Below, in pieces: positions 33,702 to 42,461 of a stretch of 61,725 bases of DNA. The stretch's first letter is position 1. Each line of letters opens with the position of its first letter. The translations under genes were made by a program, and so were the position numbers. The DNA comes from an uncultured Oscillibacter sp. Its GTDB lineage: Bacteria; Bacillota; Clostridia; Oscillospirales; Oscillospiraceae. Where the stretch lies: positions 1 through 61,725 of the forward strand of contig CAMBKF010000006.1 in the NCBI GenBank assembly GCA_945868085.1, given 5' to 3'. Under the pieces are notes generated by a model. The model saw nothing but the letters and a program-made list of their open reading frames with translations, was not told where the DNA came from and ran no database searches.

Positions 33702-34073
33702 ATGTCTGAGAAAGTTACTGCTATGATCGAAGAGATCAAGGGTCTGACCGTTCTGGAGCTCAGCGAGCTGGTTCACGCTCTGGAGGAAGAGTTCGGCGTT
33801 TCCGCCGCCGCTATGGCCGCTCCCGCTGCCGGCGCTGCTGCTCCCGCTGCCGAGGAGAAGACCGAGTTTGACGTGGTTCTGGTTGGCTTCGATGCCGCTC
33901 AGAAGATCAAGGTCATCAAGTCCGTCCGCGAGATCACCGGTCTGGGCCTGGCCGAGGCCAAGAAGGCTGTCGAGGAGACTCCCACCACTCTGAAGGAAGC
34001 TCTGTCTAAGGACGACGCCGAGACCATGAAGAAGGATCTGGAGGCCGTTGGCGCCAAGATCGAGCTGAAGTAA
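33702..34073 (+). CDS. rplL: 50S ribosomal protein L7/L12
   Basis: A 123-residue bL12. N-terminal dimerisation helices, an Ala/Pro hinge ([16 protein letters not shown]) and the C-terminal factor-binding domain with [20 protein letters not shown] and a [14 protein letters not shown] end. AGGAGG precedes the ATG and a strong terminator follows. Confidence 0.97.
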   Translation: MSEKVTAMIEEIKGLTVLELSELVHALEEEFGVSAAAMAAPAAGAAAPAAEEKTEFDVVLVGFDAAQKIKVIKSVREITGLGLAEAKKAVEETPTTLKEALSKDDAETMKKDLEAVGAKIELK

Positions 34074-34087
34074 TTTCTGACTCTGCT

Positions 34088-34126
34088 ATAAAAAAGAGAT
34101 ACCGCTGTGCGGTATCTCTTTTTTTG
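34088..34126 (+). terminator. rplL terminator
   Basis: AAAGAGATACCGC / GCGGTATCTCTTT with TTTTTTT behind. Confidence 0.9.
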
Positions 34127-34161
34127 TTATAGAAGTGCGGAATCAAAGAGTGGTGCCTATG

Positions 34162-34207
34162 ATAAAAGTTGTCCCCCGCGCCCTTTGGCGCGGGGGACGA
34201 CTTTTCA
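34162..34207 (-). terminator. glnS terminator (bidirectional)
   Basis: AAAAGTTGTCCCCCGCGCC / GGCGCGGGGGACGACTTTT, near-perfect 19-bp stem just after the glnS stop. Confidence 0.85.
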
Positions 34208-34213
34208 TGATCC

Positions 34214-35956
34214 TTACTTTTTGAAGCTGTCCTTCAGGGAGACACTGCGGTTGAAGACCAGGTGATCGGCCGAGCAGTCCCGGTTGTCCATGCAGAAATA
34301 GCCCGTGCGCATGAACTGGAAGGTGGGGGCGTTGGTACCGGTGCGGTTTTCCCGCTTGTCAAACTCAGCGGCCACAGCGGCCATGCCCTTTTCCACCTTG
34401 CATCCGGTGAGGATGGACAGGGAATCGGGGTTCAGGCAGTCCAGGAAGTTCTTGTCCGGGCCGTCGGGCTGGGCGTCGGAAAAGAGGTTGTCATACAGCC
34501 GCACCTCAGCGTCCAGGCAGTTTTCCGCGTCCACCCAGTGGAGCGTCGCGCCCTTGACCTTGCGGCCGTCGGCAGGATCGCCGCCCCGGGAGTTGGGATC
34601 ATACTCGCACAGGACCTCGGTGACGTGACCATTTTCGTCCTTGACGCAGCCGGTGCATTTCACCAGGTACGCGCCCTTCAGGCGGCACTCGGGGCCGTCC
34701 GGGTACAGGCGCTTATACTTGGGGATGGGCTGCTCCATAAAGTCATCGGCCTCCATCCACAGGTGGCGGCTGAAGGTGATCTCATGGGTGCCCTGGGCGG
34801 GATCGGTGGGGTTGTTTTCCACCTGGAATACCTCGCTCTGCCCCTCGGGATAGTTGGTGACGGTGAGCTTCACGGGCCGCAGCACGGCCATGGTTCGCTC
34901 AGCGGTGGCGTTCAGATCCTCCCGCAGGCAGTGCTCCAGGAAGCCAAACTCCACCACGTTGGGGGACTTGGCCACGCCGATGCGCTCGCAGAAATTGCGG
35001 ATGGAGGCGGCGGTGTAGCCCCGGCGGCGCAGGCCGCAGAGGGTGGGCATACGGGGATCGTCCCAGCCGGAGACGCGCCCCTCCTCCACCAGGGCCCGGA
35101 GCTTGCGCTTGGACATGACCGTGTGGTCGATGCCCAGGCGGGCGAACTCGATCTGACGGGGGTGGGCGGGCAGCTCGCAGTGCTCAATGACCCAATTATA
35201 AAGGGGGCGGTGGGCCTCAAACTCCAGGGAGCAAAGGCTGTGGGTGATGCCCTCCAGGGCGTCCTGAATGGGATGGGCAAAGTCGTACATGGGGTAGATG
35301 CACCACTTGCTGCCCTGGCGGTGGTGGCTCATGTGGTTGATGCGGTAGATGACCGGGTCGCGCATGTTGAAGTTGCCGCTGGCAAGGTCAATTTTGGCCC
35401 GCAGGGTCATGGCACCGTTGGGGAACTCCCCGGCGCGCATGCGCTGGAACAGGTCCAGGCTCTCCTCAATGGGACGGTCCCGGTAGGGGGAGACGGCGGG
35501 GATACCGATGTCGCCCCGGTTGGCTTTGAACTCCTCCGGGGTCAGCTGGCACACATAGGCCAGGCCCTTTTTGATCAGCAGCACCGCCTGGCGGTAATCC
35601 TCCTCAAAATAGTCGCTGCCGAAGAAGAACCGGTCGCCCCAATCGAAGCCCAGCCAGTGGATGTCTTGCTGGATGGCACCCACAAACTCTTCGTCCTCCT
35701 TGGTGGGGTTGGTGTCATCCATGCGCAGGTTGCACAGGCCGCCGAACTTCTCGGCGGTGCCGAAGTCGATGCACAGGGCCTTGCAGTGGCCGATGTGCAG
35801 GTAACCGTTGGGCTCCGGGGGAAAACGGGTGTGGATGGTCATGCCCTCGTACTGGCCGCCGGGGGCCAGGTCTTCGGTGATGAAATTATCAATAAAGTTG
35901 CTGCCCTCGGTACGCTCGGGCTCGCCAGCGGCGATGACTTTGTTTTCCTCGCTCAT
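34214..35956 (-). CDS. glnS: glutaminyl-tRNA synthetase
   Basis: A class I synthetase of 580 residues that charges tRNA-Gln directly. RFPPEPNGYLHIGHCKA with HIGH at 54-57 is followed by CNLRMDDTNPTKE; the KMSKS-equivalent is VMSKRKL at about 280-286. The C-terminal two-barrel anticodon-binding region is complete (ends VFNRSVSLKDSFKK). Many Clostridia instead or additionally use the GatCAB route, so presence of GlnRS is worth noting but not rare. Start is behind AAGGAG; a promoter lies 45 bp upstream. Confidence 0.97.
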   Translation of the reverse strand: MSEENKVIAAGEPERTEGSNFIDNFITEDLAPGGQYEGMTIHTRFPPEPNGYLHIGHCKALCIDFGTAEKFGGLCNLRMDDTNPTKEDEEFVGAIQQDIHWLGFDWGDRFFFGSDYFEEDYRQAVLLIKKGLAYVCQLTPEEFKANRGDIGIPAVSPYRDRPIEESLDLFQRMRAGEFPNGAMTLRAKIDLASGNFNMRDPVIYRINHMSHHRQGSKWCIYPMYDFAHPIQDALEGITHSLCSLEFEAHRPLYNWVIEHCELPAHPRQIEFARLGIDHTVMSKRKLRALVEEGRVSGWDDPRMPTLCGLRRRGYTAASIRNFCERIGVAKSPNVVEFGFLEHCLREDLNATAERTMAVLRPVKLTVTNYPEGQSEVFQVENNPTDPAQGTHEITFSRHLWMEADDFMEQPIPKYKRLYPDGPECRLKGAYLVKCTGCVKDENGHVTEVLCEYDPNSRGGDPADGRKVKGATLHWVDAENCLDAEVRLYDNLFSDAQPDGPDKNFLDCLNPDSLSILTGCKVEKGMAAVAAEFDKRENRTGTNAPTFQFMRTGYFCMDNRDCSADHLVFNRSVSLKDSFKK

Positions 35957-36000
35957 ATTGTTTTACTCCTTATAGTAAATTACTGCAAAAATACCATATT

Positions 36001-36029
36001 ATTATAGCGGCTGCATACGGAAAATGCAA
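36001..36029 (-). promoter_or_regulatory. promoter of glnS
   Basis: Minus strand TTGCAT, 17 bp, TATAAT, just past the stop of the CYTH gene. No T-box motif is visible in the short leader. Confidence 0.8.
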
Positions 36030-36039
36030 GAGTTCCGTG

Positions 36040-36552
36040 CTATATCAGTTCACTTTCCGTGGGGATCTGCCGGGCCAGGGCGGCGTTGCTGAAGCGGCGG
36101 TCGCCGGTGAGCTCCCGCACCACGGTGATGCCGTCCGGAAAGCGGAAGGGGGCATCCTCCCGGGGCAGCTCGATCTCCATGACGGCGTAGCTGGGCCAGA
36201 AGGGATAGAAGTCGATCTCAAAGGTGTACGGCCCCTCCGGCAGGCAGTAGCGGGTCTTGCGAATGGTCTCGGTCATGGGATCCCGGCGGGTGAGGTAGGC
36301 GTCGTAGGCCTCGAGGGTGATCTCCTCCTCCTGCTCCAGGCGGGTGATGGCGCTGCGGTCGATCTTCACGGTGTGGAAGAAAGCCACGCCGTCCCGGCTC
36401 TCCCGCCGGCGGACCCGCTCCGTCTGGTGGGGCGGGGAGAGGAGATAGGTCTGCTCCATGTGATAGACGTGGCTGCACCGGGCCGCCAGCTCCGGCTCCG
36501 ATGGGCGGAGAATAAGGAAGCGGCGCTCGATCTCCAGAGAATTACTGTTCAT
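36040..36552 (-). CDS. CYTH domain protein (triphosphate tunnel metalloenzyme)
   Basis: A 170-residue CYTH-fold protein. The ExExK-type motif reads LEIERRFL with E7 and E9 and Arg in place of the Lys. Alternating charged beta-strand motifs line the predicted tunnel (TERVRRRE, IRKTRYCL, YTFEIDFY, MEIELPRED). Family members hydrolyse thiamine or inorganic triphosphate or act as class IV adenylate cyclases. It overlaps rnmV by 11 bp and is the last gene of the comEC-holA-rnmV operon. Activity not predictable. Confidence 0.88.
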   Translation of the reverse strand: MNSNSLEIERRFLILRPSEPELAARCSHVYHMEQTYLLSPPHQTERVRRRESRDGVAFFHTVKIDRSAITRLEQEEEITLEAYDAYLTRRDPMTETIRKTRYCLPEGPYTFEIDFYPFWPSYAVMEIELPREDAPFRFPDGITVVRELTGDRRFSNAALARQIPTESELI

Positions 36553-37120
36553 AAAATTCCTCCCGGCTCATCAGCAGATTCAGTGTTTCCAGCATGGCGT
36601 TGGGGGTCAGGTGCTCCGGCAGGTCCAGCTTTTTCAGCAGCTGCTGCCGCTTTTGGACGCTGTCGGGGCCGATGAGACCCCGATCCAGCAGGTCGGCCTT
36701 GGTGATGGGATCTGCCGCTGGGGGGGCGGTCTCCCCCGCGAAGGTGGCGCCGCCCCGGCACAGGGCCTGCAGGAGAATTTCAGGGGTCATGCCCTCCACG
36801 CCCAGCTTGCCCTCCTTCCCGGCTTTGCGCTTGCGGCGCTCCTTGCCGGGGATGTCGGGAATGTAGGCCTGCTTTACCTGCTCCTTTGGAATGGCGCCCT
36901 TGAGATAATTGCGGATGACAAAGCCTGCCCCGTCGGAGTCCGTCAGCAGGATCAGGCCCCGCTTTTGGGCCAGTTTGCGCAGAAAGGCCAGCTTCTCCCG
37001 GTCGTTGAACACGGAGAAACCGCCGGTCTCCACAACGGTGGCATCCACCACCTGAAGAAGCATATTTCGATCGTAGCGGCCCTCCACTACGATGACTTCT
37101 TCAATGCGTGGCTTACTCAT
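36542..37120 (-). CDS. rnmV: ribonuclease M5-like Toprim protein (DUF4093)
   Basis: A 192-residue protein with an N-terminal Toprim domain: the conserved glutamate in EVIVVEGRYDRN and the DxD in LLTDSDGAGFVIRNYL. The C-terminal half (GVEGMTPEILLQALC ... LTPNAMLETLNLLMSREEF) is the DUF4093 part of RNase M5, which matures 5S rRNA. It overlaps holA by 4 bp (ATGA) and the CYTH gene by 11 bp. In Bacillus rnmV is linked to ksgA; the holA linkage here differs. Confidence 0.88.
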   Translation of the reverse strand: MSKPRIEEVIVVEGRYDRNMLLQVVDATVVETGGFSVFNDREKLAFLRKLAQKRGLILLTDSDGAGFVIRNYLKGAIPKEQVKQAYIPDIPGKERRKRKAGKEGKLGVEGMTPEILLQALCRGGATFAGETAPPAADPITKADLLDRGLIGPDSVQKRQQLLKKLDLPEHLTPNAMLETLNLLMSREEFYEQ

Positions 37121-38169
37121 TGCTCCGCCAGCTCCATGACAAATCGCACCAGCTCGCCCTCCCGGTCAATGTTTTTTTCGCTTTTCATGCGCCGGTCCAG
37201 CAGCTGGCAGGCAGCCAGGGAGCGCTTGCACCACTCATGATCCACCCGCCGGGCTGCCTGGAGGAGGAGTTTGGCGGGATAGTCGCTGCGCATCTGCCAC
37301 AGGTCCATGAGCCAAAAGCGGTCCTTGCCGCCGTCCAGGGCCATGCGGGCGGTATACAGCCGCCGCAGCTCCTTGCCGATGGCGCCCAGGATGACGATGG
37401 GCTCCGTCTGCATCCGCAGCAGGTCCCCCAGCACGGCGGCAGCCTTGTTATAGTCCCGGGCGGAGATGTGGTTGGTCATGTCAAAGATCCGGGCGTCCAG
37501 CACCGGCTCCGCCACGGCGGCAATATCGGCGGTGGTGACCTGCTCGGCCTTGGCAAAGGCCGCCACCTTGTTCACCTCGCCGATGAGGTTATCCATCATG
37601 GAGCCGCAGTAAAAGAGCATGTAGTCCGCCGTTTGCTGGTCGATGCTGCGGCCCAGGGCGCGGAAGCGCTTTTGCAGCCACCGGACCAATGCGTCCCGGG
37701 ACTGGCCCTGGAACTCCACCACCTCTACGTTTTTATCCATAGCGGCGGTGAGCTTTTTCATTTTCCGGTCCGGCTTGTAGGGCACGGTGTCGTAGATAAA
37801 CACCACCGTGCAGTAGTCCGGCAGATCCTCCAAAAGCTCGATGAGCTGGCTGCGCTGACCTTCGTCCAGCCTGAAAATGTCCCAGTCCGTCACCGTGACC
37901 AGGGTGCTGGGCGCCATCATGGGCATGGATTCCACGGCGTCGGCCACATCCTGGGCTGTGACGCGGCCGCCGGAGAGCCGGTGGAGGTTGAAATCCTCGC
38001 TGCCCTTGGGGATGAGCAGGTCCTGCAGCTGCTGCACATAGGTCTGGCGTAGGTAGCTCTCCTCCCCGTAAAACAGGTAGGCCCGGGCGGGCGTTTTTTC
38101 TTTTATGGCCTTGCGCAGCCGGTCGTAGGCGGCGTTTTTGCCTGAGGTTTTGCTCTTTTCCGCTGCCAT
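37117..38169 (-). CDS. holA: DNA polymerase III subunit delta
   Basis: A 350-residue clamp-loader subunit. N-terminal ARAYLFYGEESYLRQTYVQQ, then DLPDYCTVVFIYDTVPYKPD and the C-terminal helical collar (RSDYPAKLLLQAARRVDHEW). Works with DnaX and HolB to load the beta clamp. It lies 18 bp behind comEC, a very common pairing in Firmicutes, and is translationally coupled to rnmV. Confidence 0.93.
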   Translation of the reverse strand: MAAEKSKTSGKNAAYDRLRKAIKEKTPARAYLFYGEESYLRQTYVQQLQDLLIPKGSEDFNLHRLSGGRVTAQDVADAVESMPMMAPSTLVTVTDWDIFRLDEGQRSQLIELLEDLPDYCTVVFIYDTVPYKPDRKMKKLTAAMDKNVEVVEFQGQSRDALVRWLQKRFRALGRSIDQQTADYMLFYCGSMMDNLIGEVNKVAAFAKAEQVTTADIAAVAEPVLDARIFDMTNHISARDYNKAAAVLGDLLRMQTEPIVILGAIGKELRRLYTARMALDGGKDRFWLMDLWQMRSDYPAKLLLQAARRVDHEWCKRSLAACQLLDRRMKSEKNIDREGELVRFVMELAEQ

Positions 38170-38187
38170 AGCGTATGGCTCCTCTCG

Positions 38188-40476
38188 TTAATGATAATGT
38201 ACGGTCACGGTAACGCAGCCCTGGGTATCGGTGCGGTAGACCTCCGTGCCCACGGCCTCCAGCCGGGAGATGGCTGCATCCGTGGGGTGGCCGTAGCTGT
38301 TGTCTCCCACGCTGATGATGGCGGCCTCCGGCGTGATGGCGGCCAGGAAATCCTGCTGAGAGCTGTATTTGGACCCGTGATGGCCCACCATAAGGACCTC
38401 CACATCCGGCAGGTCGTACTGCCCGATCAGTGCCAGCTCCGTCTGCCCGGACATATCGCCGGTGATGAGCAGATCAAAATCGCCGCTGCTGCACAGGTAG
38501 GTCAGACCCTGCTCGTTGGGATCGCCCGATCCCACGGGCGGGAAAACCGTAAGGCTGCACTGCCCCAGGGGAATGGACTGCTGCTCCGTGACGAACTGCA
38601 CCTGGGTGCCGTGCTCCTGGGCCAGGGCCACCAGCTTATCCCGCACGCCGTAGTCGTCTTCGATCTGCGGCAGGTAGAGCCGGTCGATCTCCACCCGGCC
38701 GAACAGCTCCGCCAGGCCATTGGTATGGTCGGCATGAAAGTGGGTCACGGCCACCGCCGACAGGCGGCGTACCTCCATGCTGCCCAGCTGCGAGAGCACC
38801 TGCTGGGCCGGGTGCTTGTAGCGGTTGCTGCTGCCGCAGTCCACCAGGACGGCGTCGTCACCGGACAGCAGCAGGGTGCTGGCCCCCTGGCCCACATCCA
38901 CGGCTACGGCTGTCAGCTCGCCGCTGTGAAATTCTGCCGTGCGCAGGTTGATGCACAGCACCAGGGCCAGGAGGGACAGTACGGCGGCCAGGGCGTATTT
39001 CCGGGGCCGGTCCCGGGTCAGAACGCACAAAATGAACAGGACATATACGAACACCAGCCACCAAACCAAGAATGGGTTGGTATCCGTGTAGAGCGCATGA
39101 TAGGGAATGGAGACGGCCAGGTCCACCACCAGCAGAAATAGTTTGCTCCGGGCCCAGCTGACGTATCCCAGGATCCGGGCGGCGGGCAGCCAGATGAAGC
39201 CTACCAGCACCGTCAAAAATCCGGCCATGAAATTGCCGGAGGCCAGGGGGATGCACACCAAGCTGGTCAGCGGCGCCACCGTGGAAAACACGCCGAAATA
39301 GTAGGCCGTCAGCGGTACGGTGAAGACCATGGCTCCCAGGGTGGAGGAGAGGGTGCCAGTCAGGAAGGTGCAGGCCCTGGCCGCGAGCTTTGCCTGGGGC
39401 TGCTTCTTTGCCTGGAAGAACCCGTAGATCCGGGGCGTGACTAAAATCAGCCCCAGCATAGCGCCGAAGCTGAGCTGCAGGCTCACACTGGCCGCGGCGT
39501 AGGGATTGACCAGCAGAATGAGCCCCAGGGCCGCCGCCAGGGAGGTGATGGGGTCGGCATCCCGCCGGAGCAGGGGCGCCAGCAGCAGGAAAAACTGCAT
39601 GATGCACGCCCGGACCACCGAGGGTGTAAGCCCCACCATAAACATATAAAATAGCAGAACGATAGTGCCCACCGCCGCCAAAAGCCGCCGCCGATGCCCC
39701 ACAAGCAGGCCCAGCAGCGTCAGCAAAAAGGCGCAGTGCAGCCCGGAAACCGCAAACAGATGGCTCACGCCCGCCTCGGAAAAACGGTCGGACATTTCCT
39801 CGGAAATGCCGCTGCGGTCGCCCAAAAGCTCCGCCTGCAGGAGACCGGCCACGGTGCCGTCGTGCTCCCACACCCGGGCGATCTTGTCCCGGAAGGCTTT
39901 TTCCATCCGCTGGGGCAGGTACCGCAGGGAACCGGCCTGGCCCTGGGCTACCGTGGGCATCTCATCGCAGTACAGCAGGGCGAAGATGCCCCGGGAGGTG
40001 AAGGTGGACAGCTCCGTTCCCTTGATGACGGAGGCGTCCTGCCAGTAGGCATTTCCCAAGAGGGTCTGCCCCGGCTCCAGGAGGGCGGCGGATTCGTCGC
40101 TGAGATAGCACTCGGCTTTGGCACCCCGGGCATCCGCCAGGCGCACCATGACCCGCCAGCCGGAATCCCGCTGCTCCGGCCAGTCACACACCGTGGCGGA
40201 AAACAGGTGGCTGCTGCCGCACTTTTCCTGCACGGGCTGCGCCACTAAGGCGCTCCAGCCCCGGCCATACAGCAGACCTGCCGCCAGGGACAGGGTGATC
40301 AGGGCCAGATAGACCCGCAGCCGCCGGCGGGACCGCAGCCGGGGCAGCAGCAAAACGGCTCCGCCGGCCGCTGCCAGAATGCCCGCCGCCCAAAAGGCCC
40401 ACTGCCCTGCCGGCAGCAGGCACAGGGCCAGGATGGCCGCTGCAAAGGAAAACGCGATGGCCGCCAGTGAACGCAT
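38188..40476 (-). CDS. comEC: ComEC/Rec2 competence DNA channel
   Basis: A 762-residue polytopic membrane protein predicted to carry single-stranded DNA across the membrane. Order: two short N-terminal helices, an OB-like DUF4131 part (about 70-200), the Competence domain with GLLQAELLGDRSGISEEM and VSHLFAVSGLHCAFLLTLLG, many helices, and a C-terminal metallo-beta-lactamase-like domain with VTHFHADHTNGL and VGHHGSKYSS. Start at MRSLAAIA is chosen because the promoter lies over the longer frame. First gene of the comEC-holA-rnmV-CYTH operon. Confidence 0.93.
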   Translation of the reverse strand: MRSLAAIAFSFAAAILALCLLPAGQWAFWAAGILAAAGGAVLLLPRLRSRRRLRVYLALITLSLAAGLLYGRGWSALVAQPVQEKCGSSHLFSATVCDWPEQRDSGWRVMVRLADARGAKAECYLSDESAALLEPGQTLLGNAYWQDASVIKGTELSTFTSRGIFALLYCDEMPTVAQGQAGSLRYLPQRMEKAFRDKIARVWEHDGTVAGLLQAELLGDRSGISEEMSDRFSEAGVSHLFAVSGLHCAFLLTLLGLLVGHRRRLLAAVGTIVLLFYMFMVGLTPSVVRACIMQFFLLLAPLLRRDADPITSLAAALGLILLVNPYAAASVSLQLSFGAMLGLILVTPRIYGFFQAKKQPQAKLAARACTFLTGTLSSTLGAMVFTVPLTAYYFGVFSTVAPLTSLVCIPLASGNFMAGFLTVLVGFIWLPAARILGYVSWARSKLFLLVVDLAVSIPYHALYTDTNPFLVWWLVFVYVLFILCVLTRDRPRKYALAAVLSLLALVLCINLRTAEFHSGELTAVAVDVGQGASTLLLSGDDAVLVDCGSSNRYKHPAQQVLSQLGSMEVRRLSAVAVTHFHADHTNGLAELFGRVEIDRLYLPQIEDDYGVRDKLVALAQEHGTQVQFVTEQQSIPLGQCSLTVFPPVGSGDPNEQGLTYLCSSGDFDLLITGDMSGQTELALIGQYDLPDVEVLMVGHHGSKYSSQQDFLAAITPEAAIISVGDNSYGHPTDAAISRLEAVGTEVYRTDTQGCVTVTVHYH

Positions 40477-40503
40477 GGCCCTGCCCCCTTTCGATCTGCT
40501 TCG

Positions 40504-40532
40504 ATTATACCAAAGTCGGCCGCCGATAACAA
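40504..40532 (-). promoter_or_regulatory. promoter of the comEC operon
   Basis: Minus strand TTGTTA, 17 bp, TATAAT. Confidence 0.75.
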
Positions 40533-40550
40533 GAGCCGCACCCGGCGACA

Positions 40551-40592
40551 ACAAAAAAACTGCCCCCTCCGCCGGAGCGGAGAGGGGCAGGG
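40551..40592 (-). terminator. terminator of the XRE gene
   Basis: CTGCCCC-TCCGC / GCGGA-GGGGCAG hairpin followed on the minus strand by TTTTTTT. Confidence 0.85.
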
Positions 40593-40602
40593 AAAAATCG
40601 CG

Positions 40603-41214
40603 TCAATCCTCCGTGGGAAGCTCCACGTTGGTATAGCCGGTGAGCTGGTTGAAAACGGACTGCTTGCCCTCCTCCACGGCGTGGTGCAGCATCTTCATAT
40701 CCGGCTGCACGTTGTCCTGGCACACCAGGGAGCCGCAGGCCATGTCCATCTCGTAATTTTCCAGGATGGTGCGGGCGGCGGTGACCCGGGAGCGCAGGGA
40801 GCAGTGGCAGTGAGCGGTGAACATCTGCAGCAGAGAGTACCAGGGGCTGCCGTGGCGGCCGGCCATGAGATACAGCATCTCCCGCTTTTCTACCGAGGTC
40901 ATGTTCTTCACCAAAAACAGCAGGGCCTGCTCGATCTCCTGGTCGTCGTCCTCGGGCTTGATGCCGTCAAATAGCCAGGGATACAAAAACGCCAGGTAGT
41001 AGGGCATGGGGTTGGTGCCCAGCACGCGGAACCACTCCGACCCCTCGTACAGGTCGGGAGCGCTGGCGCCCTTTTCCCAGTTCTGAATGGTTTTTTTGCT
41101 GACGCCCAGGCCGTTGGCCATGAATTCCTGGGTCTTGCCTGCGTCGGAACGGGACAGGCTCCAGATCCGCGCAAAACGCTTGTTTCTATCCGATTTGGAT
41201 TCCTTGTGCAGCAT
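40603..41214 (-). CDS. XRE-family helix-turn-helix protein
   Basis: A 203-residue DNA-binding protein. The HTH (TQEFMANGLGVSKKTIQNWE, then KGASAPDL) is at about 28-56, preceded by a basic N-terminus. The C-terminal about 140 residues, beginning GSEWFRVLGTNPMPYYLAFL, are helical and have Cys/His residues (FTAHCHCSLRSR) but no family I can name. Its own consensus promoter reads away from sigK, to which it is divergent, so it could control the sigK region, but no operator was identified. Confidence 0.85.
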   Translation of the reverse strand: MLHKESKSDRNKRFARIWSLSRSDAGKTQEFMANGLGVSKKTIQNWEKGASAPDLYEGSEWFRVLGTNPMPYYLAFLYPWLFDGIKPEDDDQEIEQALLFLVKNMTSVEKREMLYLMAGRHGSPWYSLLQMFTAHCHCSLRSRVTAARTILENYEMDMACGSLVCQDNVQPDMKMLHHAVEEGKQSVFNQLTGYTNVELPTED

Positions 41215-41270
41215 ACGATCACCTGCTTACTGAAAATTCTTTTTGCTTGCTGGATTTTTTCGCAAAGGAT

Positions 41271-41299
41271 AGTTTATCAGCATAAGAGAGAAATGTCAA
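41271..41299 (-). promoter_or_regulatory. promoter of the XRE gene
   Basis: Minus strand TTGACA, 17 bp, TAAACT. Confidence 0.8.
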
Positions 41300-41470
41300 C
41301 AGCAAAGGCAAAAAAATTAGCGCATGAGTGGGTCCTGTGGATAAATTATCTACCACGGACCCGGGTGCCGCGGCAAAAAGCGGTTTGTACCCGGGCTGCC
41401 GGGCGCATTTTTTTATCCGTATAGGGACTGCCTGTGGGGGCATAGGATGGCAGGGAAAGGGGAGATGCAT

Positions 41471-42328
41471 ATGCTGTCTGCAGCACTGTTTCTACTGGCC
41501 AACAGCCTGTTTCTGACTTTGCGCCTAACAGGGGATACCGGGTCGTTTCCCAAGCCTTTGAGCGCCGGGGAGGAGCGGATGTACTTAGAGCGCAGTCTGG
41601 CCGGGGATCTGGAGGCCCGGAACATTCTGGTGGAGCACAATCTGCGCCTGGTGGCGCACATTATTAAAAAGTACTATACCCAGGCGGCGGAGCAGGAGGA
41701 CCTGATCTCCATCGGCACCATCGGGCTCATCAAGGCCGTGGACACCTTCCGACCGGACCGAAAGATCCGCCTGGCCACCTACGCCTCCCGCTGCGTGGAG
41801 AATGAGGTGCTCATGTATTTTCGCAGCCGCAAAAAGCTGCAGGGGGAGGTGTCCCTGTCCGATACCATCGAGCCCGACGCCGCCGGGGGCGCCCTCAGCC
41901 TCATGGATGTGGTGGGCTGCGACGACACCATGCTCTCGGATATGGCCGACCGGGAGGAGCGCCTGCGCATCCGGGAGCTGGTGGGCCGCTGCCTCACGGA
42001 CCGGGAGGCGGAGGTGATCCGCCGGCGGTACGGACTATCCGGCCGCCTGCCGCAAACCCAGCGCCAGGTGGCTGCGGCCTTCGGCATCAGCCGCAGCTAT
42101 GTATCCCGCCGCGCTTACTGTAAGCACCCGGAGAGACTCGGTTTGATGCTGAAAATCGTTTCTGCTGCAAAAAACGATCGACCGATAATAAATTTTGCCT
42201 GCCCCTATTTTGACTACAAAAAATTCCAGTATCTTACAATTATTTACAAAAATATTGCTTTTTTTGCTGCAAAGGAAAATTCTTTCAAATTTTTATTCAA
42301 AATTTCGTTTTTAGCTATTGCATTTTGA
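41471..42328 (+). CDS. sigK: sigma-K, N-terminal part, interrupted by a 10.2-kb element
   Basis: Residues 1-213 of a sigma-70 family factor followed by 72 unrelated residues read from inside the element. It has a hydrophobic pro-sequence-like N-terminus (MLSAALFLLANSLFLTLRLT), then region 2 (EHNLRLVAHIIKKYY, EDLISIGTIGLIKAV, LATYASRCVENEVLMY) and region 4 up to FGISRSYVSR, where the match stops. EHNLRLVAHI and GISRSYVSR favour sigma-K over sigma-E. The missing end lies at 52288-52359. Start is set 7 nt after GGGAAAGGGGAG. Without excision the protein lacks the end of the -35 recognition helix region and is probably inactive. Sigma-K drives late mother-cell sporulation genes. Confidence 0.9.
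   Translation: MLSAALFLLANSLFLTLRLTGDTGSFPKPLSAGEERMYLERSLAGDLEARNILVEHNLRLVAHIIKKYYTQAAEQEDLISIGTIGLIKAVDTFRPDRKIRLATYASRCVENEVLMYFRSRKKLQGEVSLSDTIEPDAAGGALSLMDVVGCDDTMLSDMADREERLRIRELVGRCLTDREAEVIRRRYGLSGRLPQTQRQVAAAFGISRSYVSRRAYCKHPERLGLMLKIVSAAKNDRPIINFACPYFDYKKFQYLTIIYKNIAFFAAKENSFKFLFKISFLAIAF
42091..42124. other. left attachment site (attL) of the sigK element
   Basis: sigK sequence runs to the 14-bp core GCTATGTATCCCGC (42096-42109), which is repeated at the right end. The inner arm CGCCGCGCTTACTGTAAG (42107-42124) is the inverted partner of the right-end arm. Confidence 0.85.
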
Positions 42329-42346
42329 TGTGCATTGTGCTATAGT
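42318..42346 (+). promoter_or_regulatory. promoter at the left end of the element, upstream of sipW
   Basis: TTGCAT, 17 bp, TATAGT. About 30 nt downstream is a hairpin GGCTTATC...GATAAGC followed by TTTTT (42373-42401), which could attenuate the transcript before sipW. The stretch 42125-42320 is AT-rich and shows no gene. Confidence 0.55.
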
Positions 42347-42461
42347 TTGTCTTGACATTGAATTGCGTATTGGGCTTATCGCACAGGAGATAAGCTTTTT
42401 GCGGCTTTTACGGCTGCGCCGTCCGGCCAACGCAGAATAATCCCCGGGAGTACATATTATA

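Noticed and set aside
34262-36007. 581-codon plus-strand frame over glnS
   Set aside because: Antisense shadow of a well-conserved synthetase gene.
35957-36040. T-box leader for glnS
   Set aside because: The leader after the promoter is only about 35 nt and has no T-box sequence or terminator.
41390-41450. Sigma-E promoter for sigK (GTATA ... CATAGGAT)
   Set aside because: The -10-like CATAGGAT is plausible but the spacer to GTATA is about 17 bp, too long for sigma-E, and it lies almost on the ribosome-binding site.
41471-42328. Sigma-E (sigE) instead of sigma-K
   Set aside because: EHNLRLVAHI and GISRSYVSRIEKRAL, the pro-sequence form and the recombinase-linked split all fit sigma-K better than sigma-E (which has ERNLRLVVYI and GISQSYISRLEKR).
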